Assembly: GCA_964459445.1 (NCBI GenBank)
Contig: CAYWMP010000069.1
Coordinates: forward strand, 1-27,045
From: CAYWMP01 sp964459445
Lineage (GTDB): Bacteria > Desulfobacterota > DSM-4660 > Desulfatiglandales > HGW-15
DNA: 27,045 nt
Direction: 5' to 3'
Under the pieces are notes generated by a model, which did not search any database, had not been told where the DNA came from, and was given only the letters and a program-made list of their open reading frames with translations. Positions within the stretch are counted from its first letter, which is position 1, and every line of letters starts with the position of its first letter. Below are positions 15,909 to 22,397 of this stretch, one piece after another. The position numbers were made by a program, and so were the translations under genes.

Positions 15909-15967
15909 TGGTGCCGGAGGAGAGACTCGAACTCTCACGGTCGCAAGGACCACTGGATTTTGAGTCC
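15909..15967 (-). tRNA. tRNA-Leu(CAA) 3' fragment, attachment-site copy
   Basis: The minus strand reads the anticodon loop CTCAAAA (anticodon CAA at 15960-15962), the 3' anticodon stem TCCAG, a long type II variable arm, a T arm GAGAG-TTCGAGT-CTCTC and the acceptor 3' strand CTCCGGCACCA. The matching acceptor 5' strand GCCGGAG and the D arm are missing; homology to a tRNA stops inside the 5' anticodon stem. A 3' half with intact terminator and foreign DNA upstream is the standard footprint of an element integrated at the anticodon region of a tRNA gene. The complete tRNA should lie at the far end of the element, beyond the right edge. Confidence 0.8.
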
Positions 15968-16337
15968 CAATCAAGCATCTCCCAAGACCCCTGTCAATTG
16001 GGGTTTTCCCCAATCCTGGCTTGAGGTTATCCTGATTTTAGGTTAGTATCTGCTCGGGTCTGTTAGGGCCTGTTTTGGTTTGTCATGACTGCAAAAACGC
16101 TGCAATTTTTATGGTGAGAAGAAGAGTATTATGAGGGGGGATGGCCAATTCCCGGCCATCTCCCCCTTTTCCTATCTAAAATGTGCTTAAAAGGCACTTT
16201 TTGCTTGAATTTTACATAAAAAATGACGATAATTCCATTAGCGGGTAAATCCTGGAATAACCGTGACGCCAATTTAGGTATCATAAGCATATTGTAAATA
16301 TGCCGGCTCCAGGGACCGCTATTTTTTTTGGCCTATC
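15968..16337. other. gene-free left end of the element
   Basis: About 370 bases between the tRNA fragment and the DUF3800 gene. It holds a hairpin ATTGGGG-TTTT-CCCCAAT (15997-16014), repeated CTGTT-type motifs near 16058-16072 that could be integrase arm sites, a terminator-like hairpin at 16135-16170, and a small palindrome CATATTGTAAATATG (16288-16302). No coding sequence or clear promoter is seen. Confidence 0.4.
16135..16170 (+). terminator. GC-rich hairpin terminator near the left end
   Basis: GGGGGGATGGCC pairs with GGCCATCTCCCCC with one bulged base, followed by TTTT. It is strong enough to stop transcription. No gene lies directly upstream on the plus strand, so it may insulate the element from the host side, or terminate minus-strand transcripts leaving the element. 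Confidence 0.5.
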
Positions 16338-16988
16338 ATGAATGTCTACATCGATGAGAGCGGTGATCTTGGCTTTTCATTCAAGAGGCCTTTTCGAAAA
16401 GGCGGATCCAGTAGATATTTAACGATTGCCTTCCTTCTCATACCTGCAGAACTCTCTCATCTCCCCAAAAGGATAGTAAAAAAGCTCTATCAGCTCAGAC
16501 GGCAAAAGACTACGTTCGAAATAAAAGGCTCCGAGCTAACCTTGGATGAAAAGGTGTTCTTCGTCAAAAGAGTGGAAACGCTGTTGGCCCAGAATTCTCG
16601 GATCAAGATCTTTGCAATTACCGTTAACAAGCGAAAGGTCAAGGATCATATTCGCGAGGACCCTAATAAGCTGTATAATTACATGATTGGCTTGGTTCTA
16701 CCGGAGGAAATCAGGCGCCATAAGAAGATATGTTTTATACCCGACGAACGATCCATAAAGGTACAAAGCGGAAATAGCCTCGCTGATTACCTGCAAATCA
16801 AGCTTTGGTTTGATTTGAACTCAAAAACTGTGATCGAGAATAGACCACAAGAAAGCCACAAGAATTTAAATCTCCAATTCATTGACTGGATTACTCATAT
16901 AATTTGGGAGACCTATGAGAATAGGGATTTCCACGCCTTCGGAATCATCCGGAAGAGGATTGCACTGACTGATCTATTTTTTTCCTGA
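16338..16988 (+). CDS. DUF3800 family protein
   Basis: A 216-residue protein beginning MNVYIDESGDLGFSF, the hallmark of DUF3800, whose members have a predicted RNase H-like fold. The acidic residues D6, E7 and D10 and a later acidic position in NLQFIDWITHIIWETYENRD (about 182-200) are the likely metal ligands. DUF3800 genes are common cargo on phages and islands, and some are linked to defence, but a function is not established. It starts at the ATG at 16338 with no clear ribosome binding site. A strong terminator follows, so it forms its own transcription unit at the left end of the element, the usual place for cargo genes. Confidence 0.85.
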   Translation: MNVYIDESGDLGFSFKRPFRKGGSSRYLTIAFLLIPAELSHLPKRIVKKLYQLRRQKTTFEIKGSELTLDEKVFFVKRVETLLAQNSRIKIFAITVNKRKVKDHIREDPNKLYNYMIGLVLPEEIRRHKKICFIPDERSIKVQSGNSLADYLQIKLWFDLNSKTVIENRPQESHKNLNLQFIDWITHIIWETYENRDFHAFGIIRKRIALTDLFFS

Positions 16989-17036
16989 AATCGTAGCTTC
17001 ATGCTTATCACTTGATACAGACTTTTTGAAATATTG

Positions 17037-17065
17037 CCCGCTGGAGGTCCCAGCGGGTTTTTTTT
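17037..17065 (+). terminator. rho-independent terminator after the DUF3800 gene
   Basis: CCCGCTGG, an AGGTC loop and CCAGCGGG form a perfect eight-base-pair stem followed by eight T residues. It is placed about 50 bases after the DUF3800 stop codon and before the convergent regulator gene. Confidence 0.9.
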
Positions 17066-17128
17066 GAGATAACGAGGTAAGGGCCGATCTAGGGCGCCTC
17101 CCTTTTTCGTTTGAACGATTCAGTTGAA

Positions 17129-17968
17129 TCAGTTTTCATGAATAAGCCCGATCTTTCTTTTGTAGGACTTCCGACTTCTCTTTTTGCCTGCTTCCGCTTC
17201 ATCCCGATACCGTTTTGGATCATTAGCCTTCACCTTGGCGCGGCGCTCTCGGTTAGAAATGCGAGCAGCGCAGCGGTTTGCACAGAATCGGCGTTTTTTG
17301 GCCGAGGTATGCAGGAACCAACGCGCACACGCTTCGCATTGGCGAAAAACCCCAAGCGGTGCGCCGTTTATTTCCCGAAGAAAAATAGTACCTAATAAAG
17401 CCACGGGGTCGGCGTGCTGTGATATAACCTCAATGCATGCATTTTTCCTCCATCCCTTTTTAAATAATTGCTTCCCATTAGGTATTCCAGTCGTATCAAT
17501 TACATCAGTTACCTTCATAGCGCCATCAGAGAATTTCTTTGATGACAACACCTCAGCAGGTATGGTTGTGATTTGGGCTTGCAACGTAATTGCAGGCATG
17601 AAGTGCTGGAAAAGAACATGAACAGGCCCCCACGACCCACTTGATTGCGATATCGTGGTTGACTTGTTTTCGCTTGGCAGGTTGCCGATAGCGCCCATGG
17701 TTTCATGGAACGTCTGCCGAAAAGCCGCCTGGATAGCTTTCAACCTCTCAGTCTCATCAATCTCAATAGTCAATCCAAGGTACTGTGTGGTCATAAACTC
17801 GATAGTCTTGTCATCCGGTCGACTCCACACTCCATGGTTGAGTAATACAGTCAATTTCGCCCTAGTGAAATTGATTTCCGCCGCCGGCATCTGGTCAAAA
17901 TCCGCATAGGCAAATTCGAAAAACCAATTCAAAATTTTGTATCTTTCCTTTTGCAAGGCAACCTCCAT
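17129..17968 (-). CDS. CGNR-type zinc-finger protein, putative element regulator
   Basis: The 279-residue product has a C-terminal zinc-binding segment, FRQCEACARWFLHTSAKKRR, continued by FCANRCAARISNRERRAK (about 210-245). Its four cysteines and the run of arginines match the CGNR/zinc-ribbon pattern, and a very basic tail follows (about 245-279). The first 200 residues show no domain I can name. It is divergent from a small HTH gene across a symmetric promoter, the position of a phage repressor, so a DNA-binding regulatory role is likely but inferred. The ATG at 17968 has no upstream ribosome binding site. GGAGG occurs just inside the frame and a TTG follows it by five bases at 17956, so TTG is a good alternative start. 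Confidence 0.65.
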   Translation of the reverse strand: MEVALQKERYKILNWFFEFAYADFDQMPAAEINFTRAKLTVLLNHGVWSRPDDKTIEFMTTQYLGLTIEIDETERLKAIQAAFRQTFHETMGAIGNLPSENKSTTISQSSGSWGPVHVLFQHFMPAITLQAQITTIPAEVLSSKKFSDGAMKVTDVIDTTGIPNGKQLFKKGWRKNACIEVISQHADPVALLGTIFLREINGAPLGVFRQCEACARWFLHTSAKKRRFCANRCAARISNRERRAKVKANDPKRYRDEAEAGKKRSRKSYKRKIGLIHEN

Positions 17969-18110
17969 GTTAACGATTTTTTTATTTTAATAAAAAGATC
18001 ATTATCGAAGAAAATCTTTAAAGTCAACACAAAAACATAAAATTTTGTGTTGTTCTCATAAGAAGTAAATGATAAATAAATTATATCGTTAACAATACAT
18101 GGAGGAAACG
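17968..18110. promoter_or_regulatory. symmetric divergent promoter and operator of the regulator pair
   Basis: A central palindrome has ten-base perfect arms, CAACACAAAA (18025-18034) and TTTTGTGTTG (18043-18052). Both predicted promoters start their -35 element in the outer edge of these arms: on the minus strand TTGACT (18022-18027), 17 bases, TAATGA (17999-18004); on the plus strand TTGTTC (18050-18055), 17 bases, TAAATA (18073-18078). A second inverted pair, TGTTAACGAT (17968-17977) and ATCGTTAACA (18085-18094), lies next to the two start regions, and both leaders then read ATGGAGG. One bound dimer at the centre would cover both -35 elements. Confidence 0.65.
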
Positions 18111-18326
18111 ATGACGGAAAATCAGCTACGGTTAAAGGCAGCAATTGTCGGCAAATATGGAAGCCAAGAGCGTTTCGCGCTCGCCCTGGGCGCGAGTGAC
18201 TGGTTGGTTTCCCGCGTAGTGCGAGGCATTCGACATCTTACCCCTACCGAGGGCGATAAATGGGTGGATCTATTAGGCTGTGGGAAAGATATTTTGCCGA
18301 TAAGGGAGCATCGTCATGCGGCTTGA
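18111..18326 (+). CDS. small HTH protein, Cro/XRE-like
   Basis: A 71-residue protein whose central part SQERFALALGASDWLVSRVV fits a helix-turn-helix, followed by RGIRHLTPTEGDKWVDLLGC, as in small phage Cro/C1 regulators. The start is the ATG at 18111, six bases after GGAGG; an upstream in-frame ATG at 18099 overlaps that ribosome binding site and is unlikely. It opens the plus-strand early operon, overlapping the next gene by 11 bases. By position it would be the Cro-type counterpart of the divergent CGNR-like protein and act at the palindrome between them (inference). Confidence 0.75.
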   Translation: MTENQLRLKAAIVGKYGSQERFALALGASDWLVSRVVRGIRHLTPTEGDKWVDLLGCGKDILPIREHRHAA

Positions 18327-18516
18327 GAGAGAACCGGTATTCAAATCTGATATCGAAGCCAAGGCAGGATCTATGCTCGGCAAGCTCTTAAAGAACGTTC
18401 AGCGAGGGATTACACGCCTGCTGCTTCCCTGGATTGCGATGATTGTCACCACAAAGCCCTACAATCGCAAGCGTAGCCTTCTATTAGATCGGTTAATCTA
18501 TCTGAGCGAACGATGA
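18316..18516 (+). CDS. small basic protein of unknown function
   Basis: A 66-residue open frame starting eight bases after GGGAG, overlapping the HTH gene stop by 11 bases and sharing the ATGA junction with the primase gene. That tight packing supports it as a real, translationally coupled gene. The protein is basic with one hydrophobic patch (ITRLLLPWIAMIV, about 32-44) and no recognised domain. Its role, if any, would be in the early replication block. Confidence 0.55.
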   Translation: MRLEREPVFKSDIEAKAGSMLGKLLKNVQRGITRLLLPWIAMIVTTKPYNRKRSLLLDRLIYLSER

Positions 18517-20369
18517 TTCAGCAGCTTCTCGAAAATAGGGGCTTCCAACTGAAAAAGAAAACGGCGGACGAGTATTCGTCTGCGTGTCCCTTTTGCGGCG
18601 GCACGGATAGGTTTTGTATCTGGCCTGATAAGAACCGAGCTCATTGCATCCGGGGTTGTGATTGGAAAGGAGATGATATTCAACTTCTCCGCGATCTGGA
18701 TGGGCTCTCTTTTAAAGAGGCGGCCGGAGCTGTAGGGCGCGGGGATAATGGCGGGAGATCGCAGACAAGGCCGACTCAGAGCAAACCCAGAGGGACCGGT
18801 AAACTTAATGCCACATGGGACTACCTGGATGAACAAGGTCACAAACTCTACCAGGTGCAACGCCTCGATACGGGAAACGGAAAAAAGGAATTCCCGACTT
18901 ATCCTTACAACGGTGAGGGAAACCTCGTAAAGAAAAGGGGCGCCATGAACGGTGTTCGTCTGGTTTTATACAATCTGCCACGGATCCTAAAGGCGTCAAC
19001 TGTTTGGTTTCCCGAAGGCGAAAAATGCGCGGATATTATTACTTCACTGGAGCTTGGCTGTGCGACATGTAATCCCGGAGGTGCCGGCAAGATACCCTTT
19101 CAAGAGGCTAAGCATAAGATACTTGGACCCTTGAAAGGTAAATCCGTTTATATCCTTCCGGATAACGACGAACCGGGTCGAAAACATTCAGAACAGTTGG
19201 CCAAGGCCCTTCATGATAGGGCGAAGGAGGTGAAAATTGTCAACCTGCCCGGCCTGCCAGAAAAGGGAGATCTTGCCGACTATCTTGAGCAATATGGTCG
19301 AGACCATACGGTTGATACCTTAATCAAACTGGCCAAGGAAAGCCCCCTGTGGACCCCGCCAAAGAATTTCTTTTCTGCTGAAGATCTCCTAACCAATAAT
19401 TATGAAAAGAAACCTCCCATCATCGGGGCCGGTATCATGCCCTGGAATTCCCACATAATCCTATCCGGTGAAACAGGTATAGGTAAAAGTCTGCTGCGTC
19501 TGGAGCTTGCGCTCCATCTTGTCATGGGATGGGATTGGTTGGGTTTTGATATCCCTACATCAAGGAAGGTTACTATTTTCCAATATGAAAACTCTGAACC
19601 AATGGAACAAACGCGCCTCAAAAAAATGTGTGAAGGGCTTGGAATCAGGCAATTACCAAAAGGGCGCCTGATATATGCCGACCGGAAGAACCGCGTCAAC
19701 CTTACCTTGAAGAAGGATCGCGAGAGGCTACTACAACTCGTTAAGGAATCAGAGGGCGAAGTCATCATATATGACTGTTTGAGCAACCTTCATTCCTCCA
19801 AAGAAAACGATAATGTCCAGATGCGCGACGTCCTCGACACCCTCACAGAGATCAACACGAAGGCCGGCACCTCATGCATTCTCATTCACCATTTCGGCAA
19901 ACCCTCAGAAGGACAGCAAACAAGATATAGGACAAGGGGCGCGCAATCCATTGTTGATTGGTCGGTTACGGCTATGGCCTTCACCGTTAGGCCTCATGAA
20001 CATAAGATCTTAAGGCAGCTGGAATTCATAAAAGTACGGGACGGCGCAACGCCCAGACCCCTTCTTCTTGAAAGAGATGAAAGTTTCCTACTTTCTATCT
20101 CAGATGAAGGGACCCTGTGTTCTCCCGGAAAGGTGAGAGACATTCTTGATGAGCTCGGGGGAGAGGTGGACAAGCAGGGAGTCTTAATCGATGAGATCGT
20201 AATGCAAGTAGGATGTTCAAGGAAGAGTGCTAAAACCTACATTCGACGAGCAGTAGAACTCCTAGAAATCAATGAAAGGAATCAGGGTAATGGAAGGCCT
20301 AAAGGATACTTCATTCAGGGCCAAAACCGGGGAACCGGGGAAAACCAAGGCCGTTTCCCCACTTTCTGA
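18513..20369 (+). CDS. phage/plasmid-type primase-helicase (zinc finger, TOPRIM, RecA-like ATPase)
   Basis: A 618-residue replication protein. The N-terminal zinc-binding module has C25, C28, C45 and C49 (ACPFCGG and HCIRGC). A TOPRIM domain follows with E168 (WFPEGEKCAD) and D217/D219 (ILPDNDEPG), the primase catalytic set. From about 285 a RepA/AAA_25-type ATPase has Walker A GETGIGKS (319-326), Walker B VIIYD (D421) and an ILIHHFGKP motif. The C-terminal 70 residues look like a winged helix (EIVMQVGCSRKSAKTYIRRAVELLE), which could recognise the origin. The domain order is that of a self-contained primase-helicase of phages and satellites. The start overlaps the previous stop (ATGA). The 3' end of the gene runs into the iteron cluster, two copies of which lie in its coding sequence. 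Confidence 0.92.
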   Translation: MIQQLLENRGFQLKKKTADEYSSACPFCGGTDRFCIWPDKNRAHCIRGCDWKGDDIQLLRDLDGLSFKEAAGAVGRGDNGGRSQTRPTQSKPRGTGKLNATWDYLDEQGHKLYQVQRLDTGNGKKEFPTYPYNGEGNLVKKRGAMNGVRLVLYNLPRILKASTVWFPEGEKCADIITSLELGCATCNPGGAGKIPFQEAKHKILGPLKGKSVYILPDNDEPGRKHSEQLAKALHDRAKEVKIVNLPGLPEKGDLADYLEQYGRDHTVDTLIKLAKESPLWTPPKNFFSAEDLLTNNYEKKPPIIGAGIMPWNSHIILSGETGIGKSLLRLELALHLVMGWDWLGFDIPTSRKVTIFQYENSEPMEQTRLKKMCEGLGIRQLPKGRLIYADRKNRVNLTLKKDRERLLQLVKESEGEVIIYDCLSNLHSSKENDNVQMRDVLDTLTEINTKAGTSCILIHHFGKPSEGQQTRYRTRGAQSIVDWSVTAMAFTVRPHEHKILRQLEFIKVRDGATPRPLLLERDESFLLSISDEGTLCSPGKVRDILDELGGEVDKQGVLIDEIVMQVGCSRKSAKTYIRRAVELLEINERNQGNGRPKGYFIQGQNRGTGENQGRFPTF

Positions 20370-20538
20370 ATTTGCCCCGGTTATCTACCGGAAATCATTG
20401 CAAAACAAACCGGGGAAACGGGAAAGCGGGGCAAAGGCGGATTTTCCCCGGTTTAAAGTATTGAAATCACTACAATTCATAACCGGGGAAAGCGGGGTTA
20501 TATAAATATAAGGGTAATTACCCCAGTTACCCCGGTTT
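20325..20538. repeat. AACCGGGGAA iteron cluster, candidate replication origin
   Basis: Five exact copies of AACCGGGGAA occur in about 170 bases: direct at 20325, 20333, 20408 and 20481, inverted at 20444 (TTCCCCGGTT). Near copies in inverted orientation occur at 20373 (GCCCCGGTTA) and 20528 (TACCCCGGTTT). Related GGGAAAGCGGGG tracts accompany copies at 20408 and 20481. AT-rich patches separate them (20455-20478 and 20498-20520). Iterons with AT-rich segments next to a primase-helicase gene are the usual form of a Rep-dependent origin in phage satellites. The winged-helix tail of the primase is the natural candidate binder. The first two copies lie inside the primase gene. Confidence 0.6.
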
Positions 20539-20560
20539 CCCTACTTTGGACTGAAAAAGA

Positions 20561-20794
20561 ATGAAAACCATACATCCCAAAATTCGTCTCAGAAAATTCG
20601 CTCAGAGCCTCAAGGAAAATGTCCCTGTCGTTTTCTGTGTGAAATGCGGATCAACCCACCTAGACCAGAATTCGATTAATGAGCTCCGCTGCTATGAGTG
20701 TGGGAACAAACTGAAGTGGGATGCAAGCAGGTTCAGCATTGCCAGGAATCACGATGTGCGCGACGTGATCAATGCAATAAATCGTGAGGTTTGA
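20561..20794 (+). CDS. small zinc-ribbon protein
   Basis: A 77-residue protein with two Cys pairs, FCVKCGSTHL (about 25-34) and LRCYECGNKL (about 42-51), forming a zinc ribbon, then a C-terminal helix with KWDASRFSIARNHDVRDVINAIN. It lies directly after the iteron cluster on the same strand as the primase. The ribosome binding site is weak. A nucleic-acid-binding accessory role is possible; nothing more specific can be said. Confidence 0.65.
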   Translation: MKTIHPKIRLRKFAQSLKENVPVVFCVKCGSTHLDQNSINELRCYECGNKLKWDASRFSIARNHDVRDVINAINREV

Positions 20795-20821
20795 TCACTT
20801 CAAAACCGTTACAGCGACATC

Positions 20822-21085
20822 ATGGCATCTAAAAACACAAATAATATAGACACGTTACAGGACGTGAAAGACACGCTAAGGATGACAAATCCAGTGCGTC
20901 CAAGGCTTTTAACCCTTAAGCAAGCTGCCAAATACCTAGGGCGGGGGGTTGATTCTATGCGACAGCTTATATACCAGCGCGCCTTCCCCGTGGTTCAGCT
21001 CGGGGAAAGGTCAAAACTCTGGTTGGATATTCATGATTTGGATAGATGGATTGATTCCCATAAGGGATTTATTGGAGAGAGTTAA
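20822..21085 (+). CDS. excisionase/AlpA-like helix-turn-helix protein
   Basis: An 87-residue protein. Residues about 28-75, RLLTLKQAAKYLGRGVDSMR and the following LIYQRAFPVVQLGERSKLWLDIHDLDRWID, match the helix_turn_helix_17/excisionase fold (winged HTH of the MerR type). Proteins of this type either direct excision or switch on late or packaging genes in satellites. Which applies cannot be told. An internal ATG at 20882 would give a 67-residue protein starting nearer the domain. Confidence 0.75.
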   Translation: MASKNTNNIDTLQDVKDTLRMTNPVRPRLLTLKQAAKYLGRGVDSMRQLIYQRAFPVVQLGERSKLWLDIHDLDRWIDSHKGFIGES

Positions 21086-21127
21086 AGATCAATGCCTTTA
21101 CACCATTGAGGAGAAAGGAGAAACGAT

Positions 21128-21740
21128 ATGGGTGATGTAGGAGATTTCTTTGTCGGTAAAACAGAAGATCCGACAGTACAGCAATTATCAACACTGACAG
21201 GCGGCCAGGGAGCGTTACTCAAGCAATTAACCGACCTTCTTCGCGATCAGGTAGGAACAGGAGTGCAGGCTTACCCAGGAAGCCTTACGGCCGGCTCTTC
21301 GGACTTACAAAAGAAGAGCTGGGAGTTGATTGAGCAGCTGCTTAGCGGTCGCATCCAGGATAGAAGCGCAACCTCGCAAGAGGCCATTAACAGAATTCTC
21401 TGGGGGGACCGGGGACGTGCCAAGATTCGATGTAGGTGAGTTTGACCCCGGCGCGATCCAGGATTGGTACGAAAACGCCCTTGTAACCCCTGCCATGAAG
21501 ACATGGGAGAAGGATATCGTTCCTGTCGGGGACAAGATCAACGGACTTCAACCGATCCAGTTTGAATATACTGAAGAGGCTAAGAGGGAGCACCCGGAAA
21601 TGACAGTCGAGGGTAGAACCACAGGATTCCTTGCCGAAGATGTAGCGGAAAAATACCCGGAGGCTGTCATCTATGATGCGATTGGTCGGCCGGATGCCGT
21701 TAACTATGGCCTCCTCTTCTGTATGATGGAGATCGGGTAA
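21128..21740 (+). pseudogene. miniaturised phage virion protein with S74-like C-terminus, +1 frameshift at a G6 run
   Basis: Two overlapping frames encode one protein. The first frame (21128-21439) gives an N-terminal segment typical of phage virion proteins (LTGGQGALLKQLTDLLRDQV, then SDLQKKSWELIEQLLSGRI). It continues in the +1 frame from a GGGGGG run at about 21402-21407 with FDVGEFDPGAIQDWYENALV and TPAMKTWEKDIVP. It then jumps directly to an intramolecular-chaperone-like end, LQPIQFEYTEEAKREHPEM followed by GRTTGFLAEDVAEKYPEAVI and VNYGLL, matching Peptidase_S74 C-termini. The hundreds of residues normally between these parts are absent. A good ribosome binding site (GGAGAAACGAT) precedes the ATG. 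It may be a broken gene, a sequencing slip at the G run, or programmed frameshifting. Confidence 0.65.
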
Positions 21741-21747
21741 ACCTGAG

Positions 21748-21834
21748 ATGAAAGAATCGGACATCACCAGGTCAATCCGCAAAGTGCTTGATGTTCCGGC
21801 CATCGCGACTGCTTGCACGCATTTTAGCGGGTAG
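21748..21834 (+). CDS. possible 28-aa peptide or gene stub
   Basis: A short open frame from the ATG at 21748 to TAG, seven bases after the virion-protein stop. The product MKESDITRSIRKVLDVPAIA (first 20 residues) has a helical start like small phage head or tail completion proteins, but it stops after 28 residues. It may be a remnant of a longer gene. There is no clear ribosome binding site. Confidence 0.2.
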   Translation: MKESDITRSIRKVLDVPAIATACTHFSG

Positions 21835-21855
21835 ACGTGAAGGCGGCGGCTCAGA

Positions 21856-21894
21856 TTGGAAACGTTTCCTAAAAAGTTTCCAAAGAATTTCCAA
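21856..21894. promoter_or_regulatory. clustered TTTCCAA/TTGGAAA sites before the small terminase gene
   Basis: TTGGAAAC (21856-21863), GTTTCCAA (21876-21883) and TTTCCAA (21888-21894) lie in 39 bases, and the first is part of a perfect 12-base palindrome GGAAACGTTTCC (21858-21869). The cluster ends at the ATG of the small terminase gene. Sites of this kind next to terS can be packaging (cos or pac) binding sites or an operator; the sequence alone does not separate these. Confidence 0.4.
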
Positions 21895-22397
21895 TGGCAA
21901 AGAAGAAAATAGACTGGGTAAAGGTCAGAGAGGATTTCGACAACGGCATGAGGCCCGTGCAGATTGCGAAGAAACACAAATGCGCAAAAGGGACCGTTTC
22001 GAAGATTCTGAAGCAGATGGGATTGGAAGTCACCAAGGCTGCGATGCCGGAGGCCCCTGTCTACGTCGAGAAAAAAAATGAAGCTACCGATCACCTCCTC
22101 TTCCTTTGCGATAAAGCGAGGGGAGAGTTGGAGTGGATCGAGAAATCGGTCACGCCCAGCACCAATGACGAATATCGGGCTTGGCAGGATCAAAAGCTCA
22201 AATTCACCGCCGAGATGAGAAAGCTTATCAACGCCATAGCGGACATTGGGTATAAGCTCTATCTCTCCAATGAAGTGGTAGAAACTCTGAAGATAATTGA
22301 TGAGGAGATTGCCTGTGAGAGTCCAAAGTGCCAGGAACGGATTCGCAAAAGACTTCAGTCGAGGCGAAATCTTAGATTTCCTCTTGACCTCAATTGA
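21894..22397 (+). CDS. terminase small subunit-like protein
   Basis: A 167-residue protein with an N-terminal helix-turn-helix (VREDFDNGMRPVQIAKKHKC followed by AKGTVSKILKQMG, about 9-42) and a helical oligomerisation region (about 60-145, DEYRAWQDQKLKFTAEMRKL). This is the usual build of small terminase subunits, which bind the packaging site and load the large subunit. It lies directly upstream of and overlapping the large terminase gene, which supports the call. No ribosome binding site of the usual kind is seen before the ATG at 21894. Confidence 0.75.
   Translation: MAKKKIDWVKVREDFDNGMRPVQIAKKHKCAKGTVSKILKQMGLEVTKAAMPEAPVYVEKKNEATDHLLFLCDKARGELEWIEKSVTPSTNDEYRAWQDQKLKFTAEMRKLINAIADIGYKLYLSNEVVETLKIIDEEIACESPKCQERIRKRLQSRRNLRFPLDLN

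Noticed and set aside
15909..16010. Complete tRNA-Leu interrupted by an intron
   Set aside because: No GCCGGAG acceptor 5' strand or D arm is found in the following bases of the same strand, so truncation by integration is the simpler reading.
20325..20538. Repeat cluster considered as a CRISPR array
   Set aside because: Repeat units are only 10 bases, in both orientations, with irregular spacing, and no cas genes are present.
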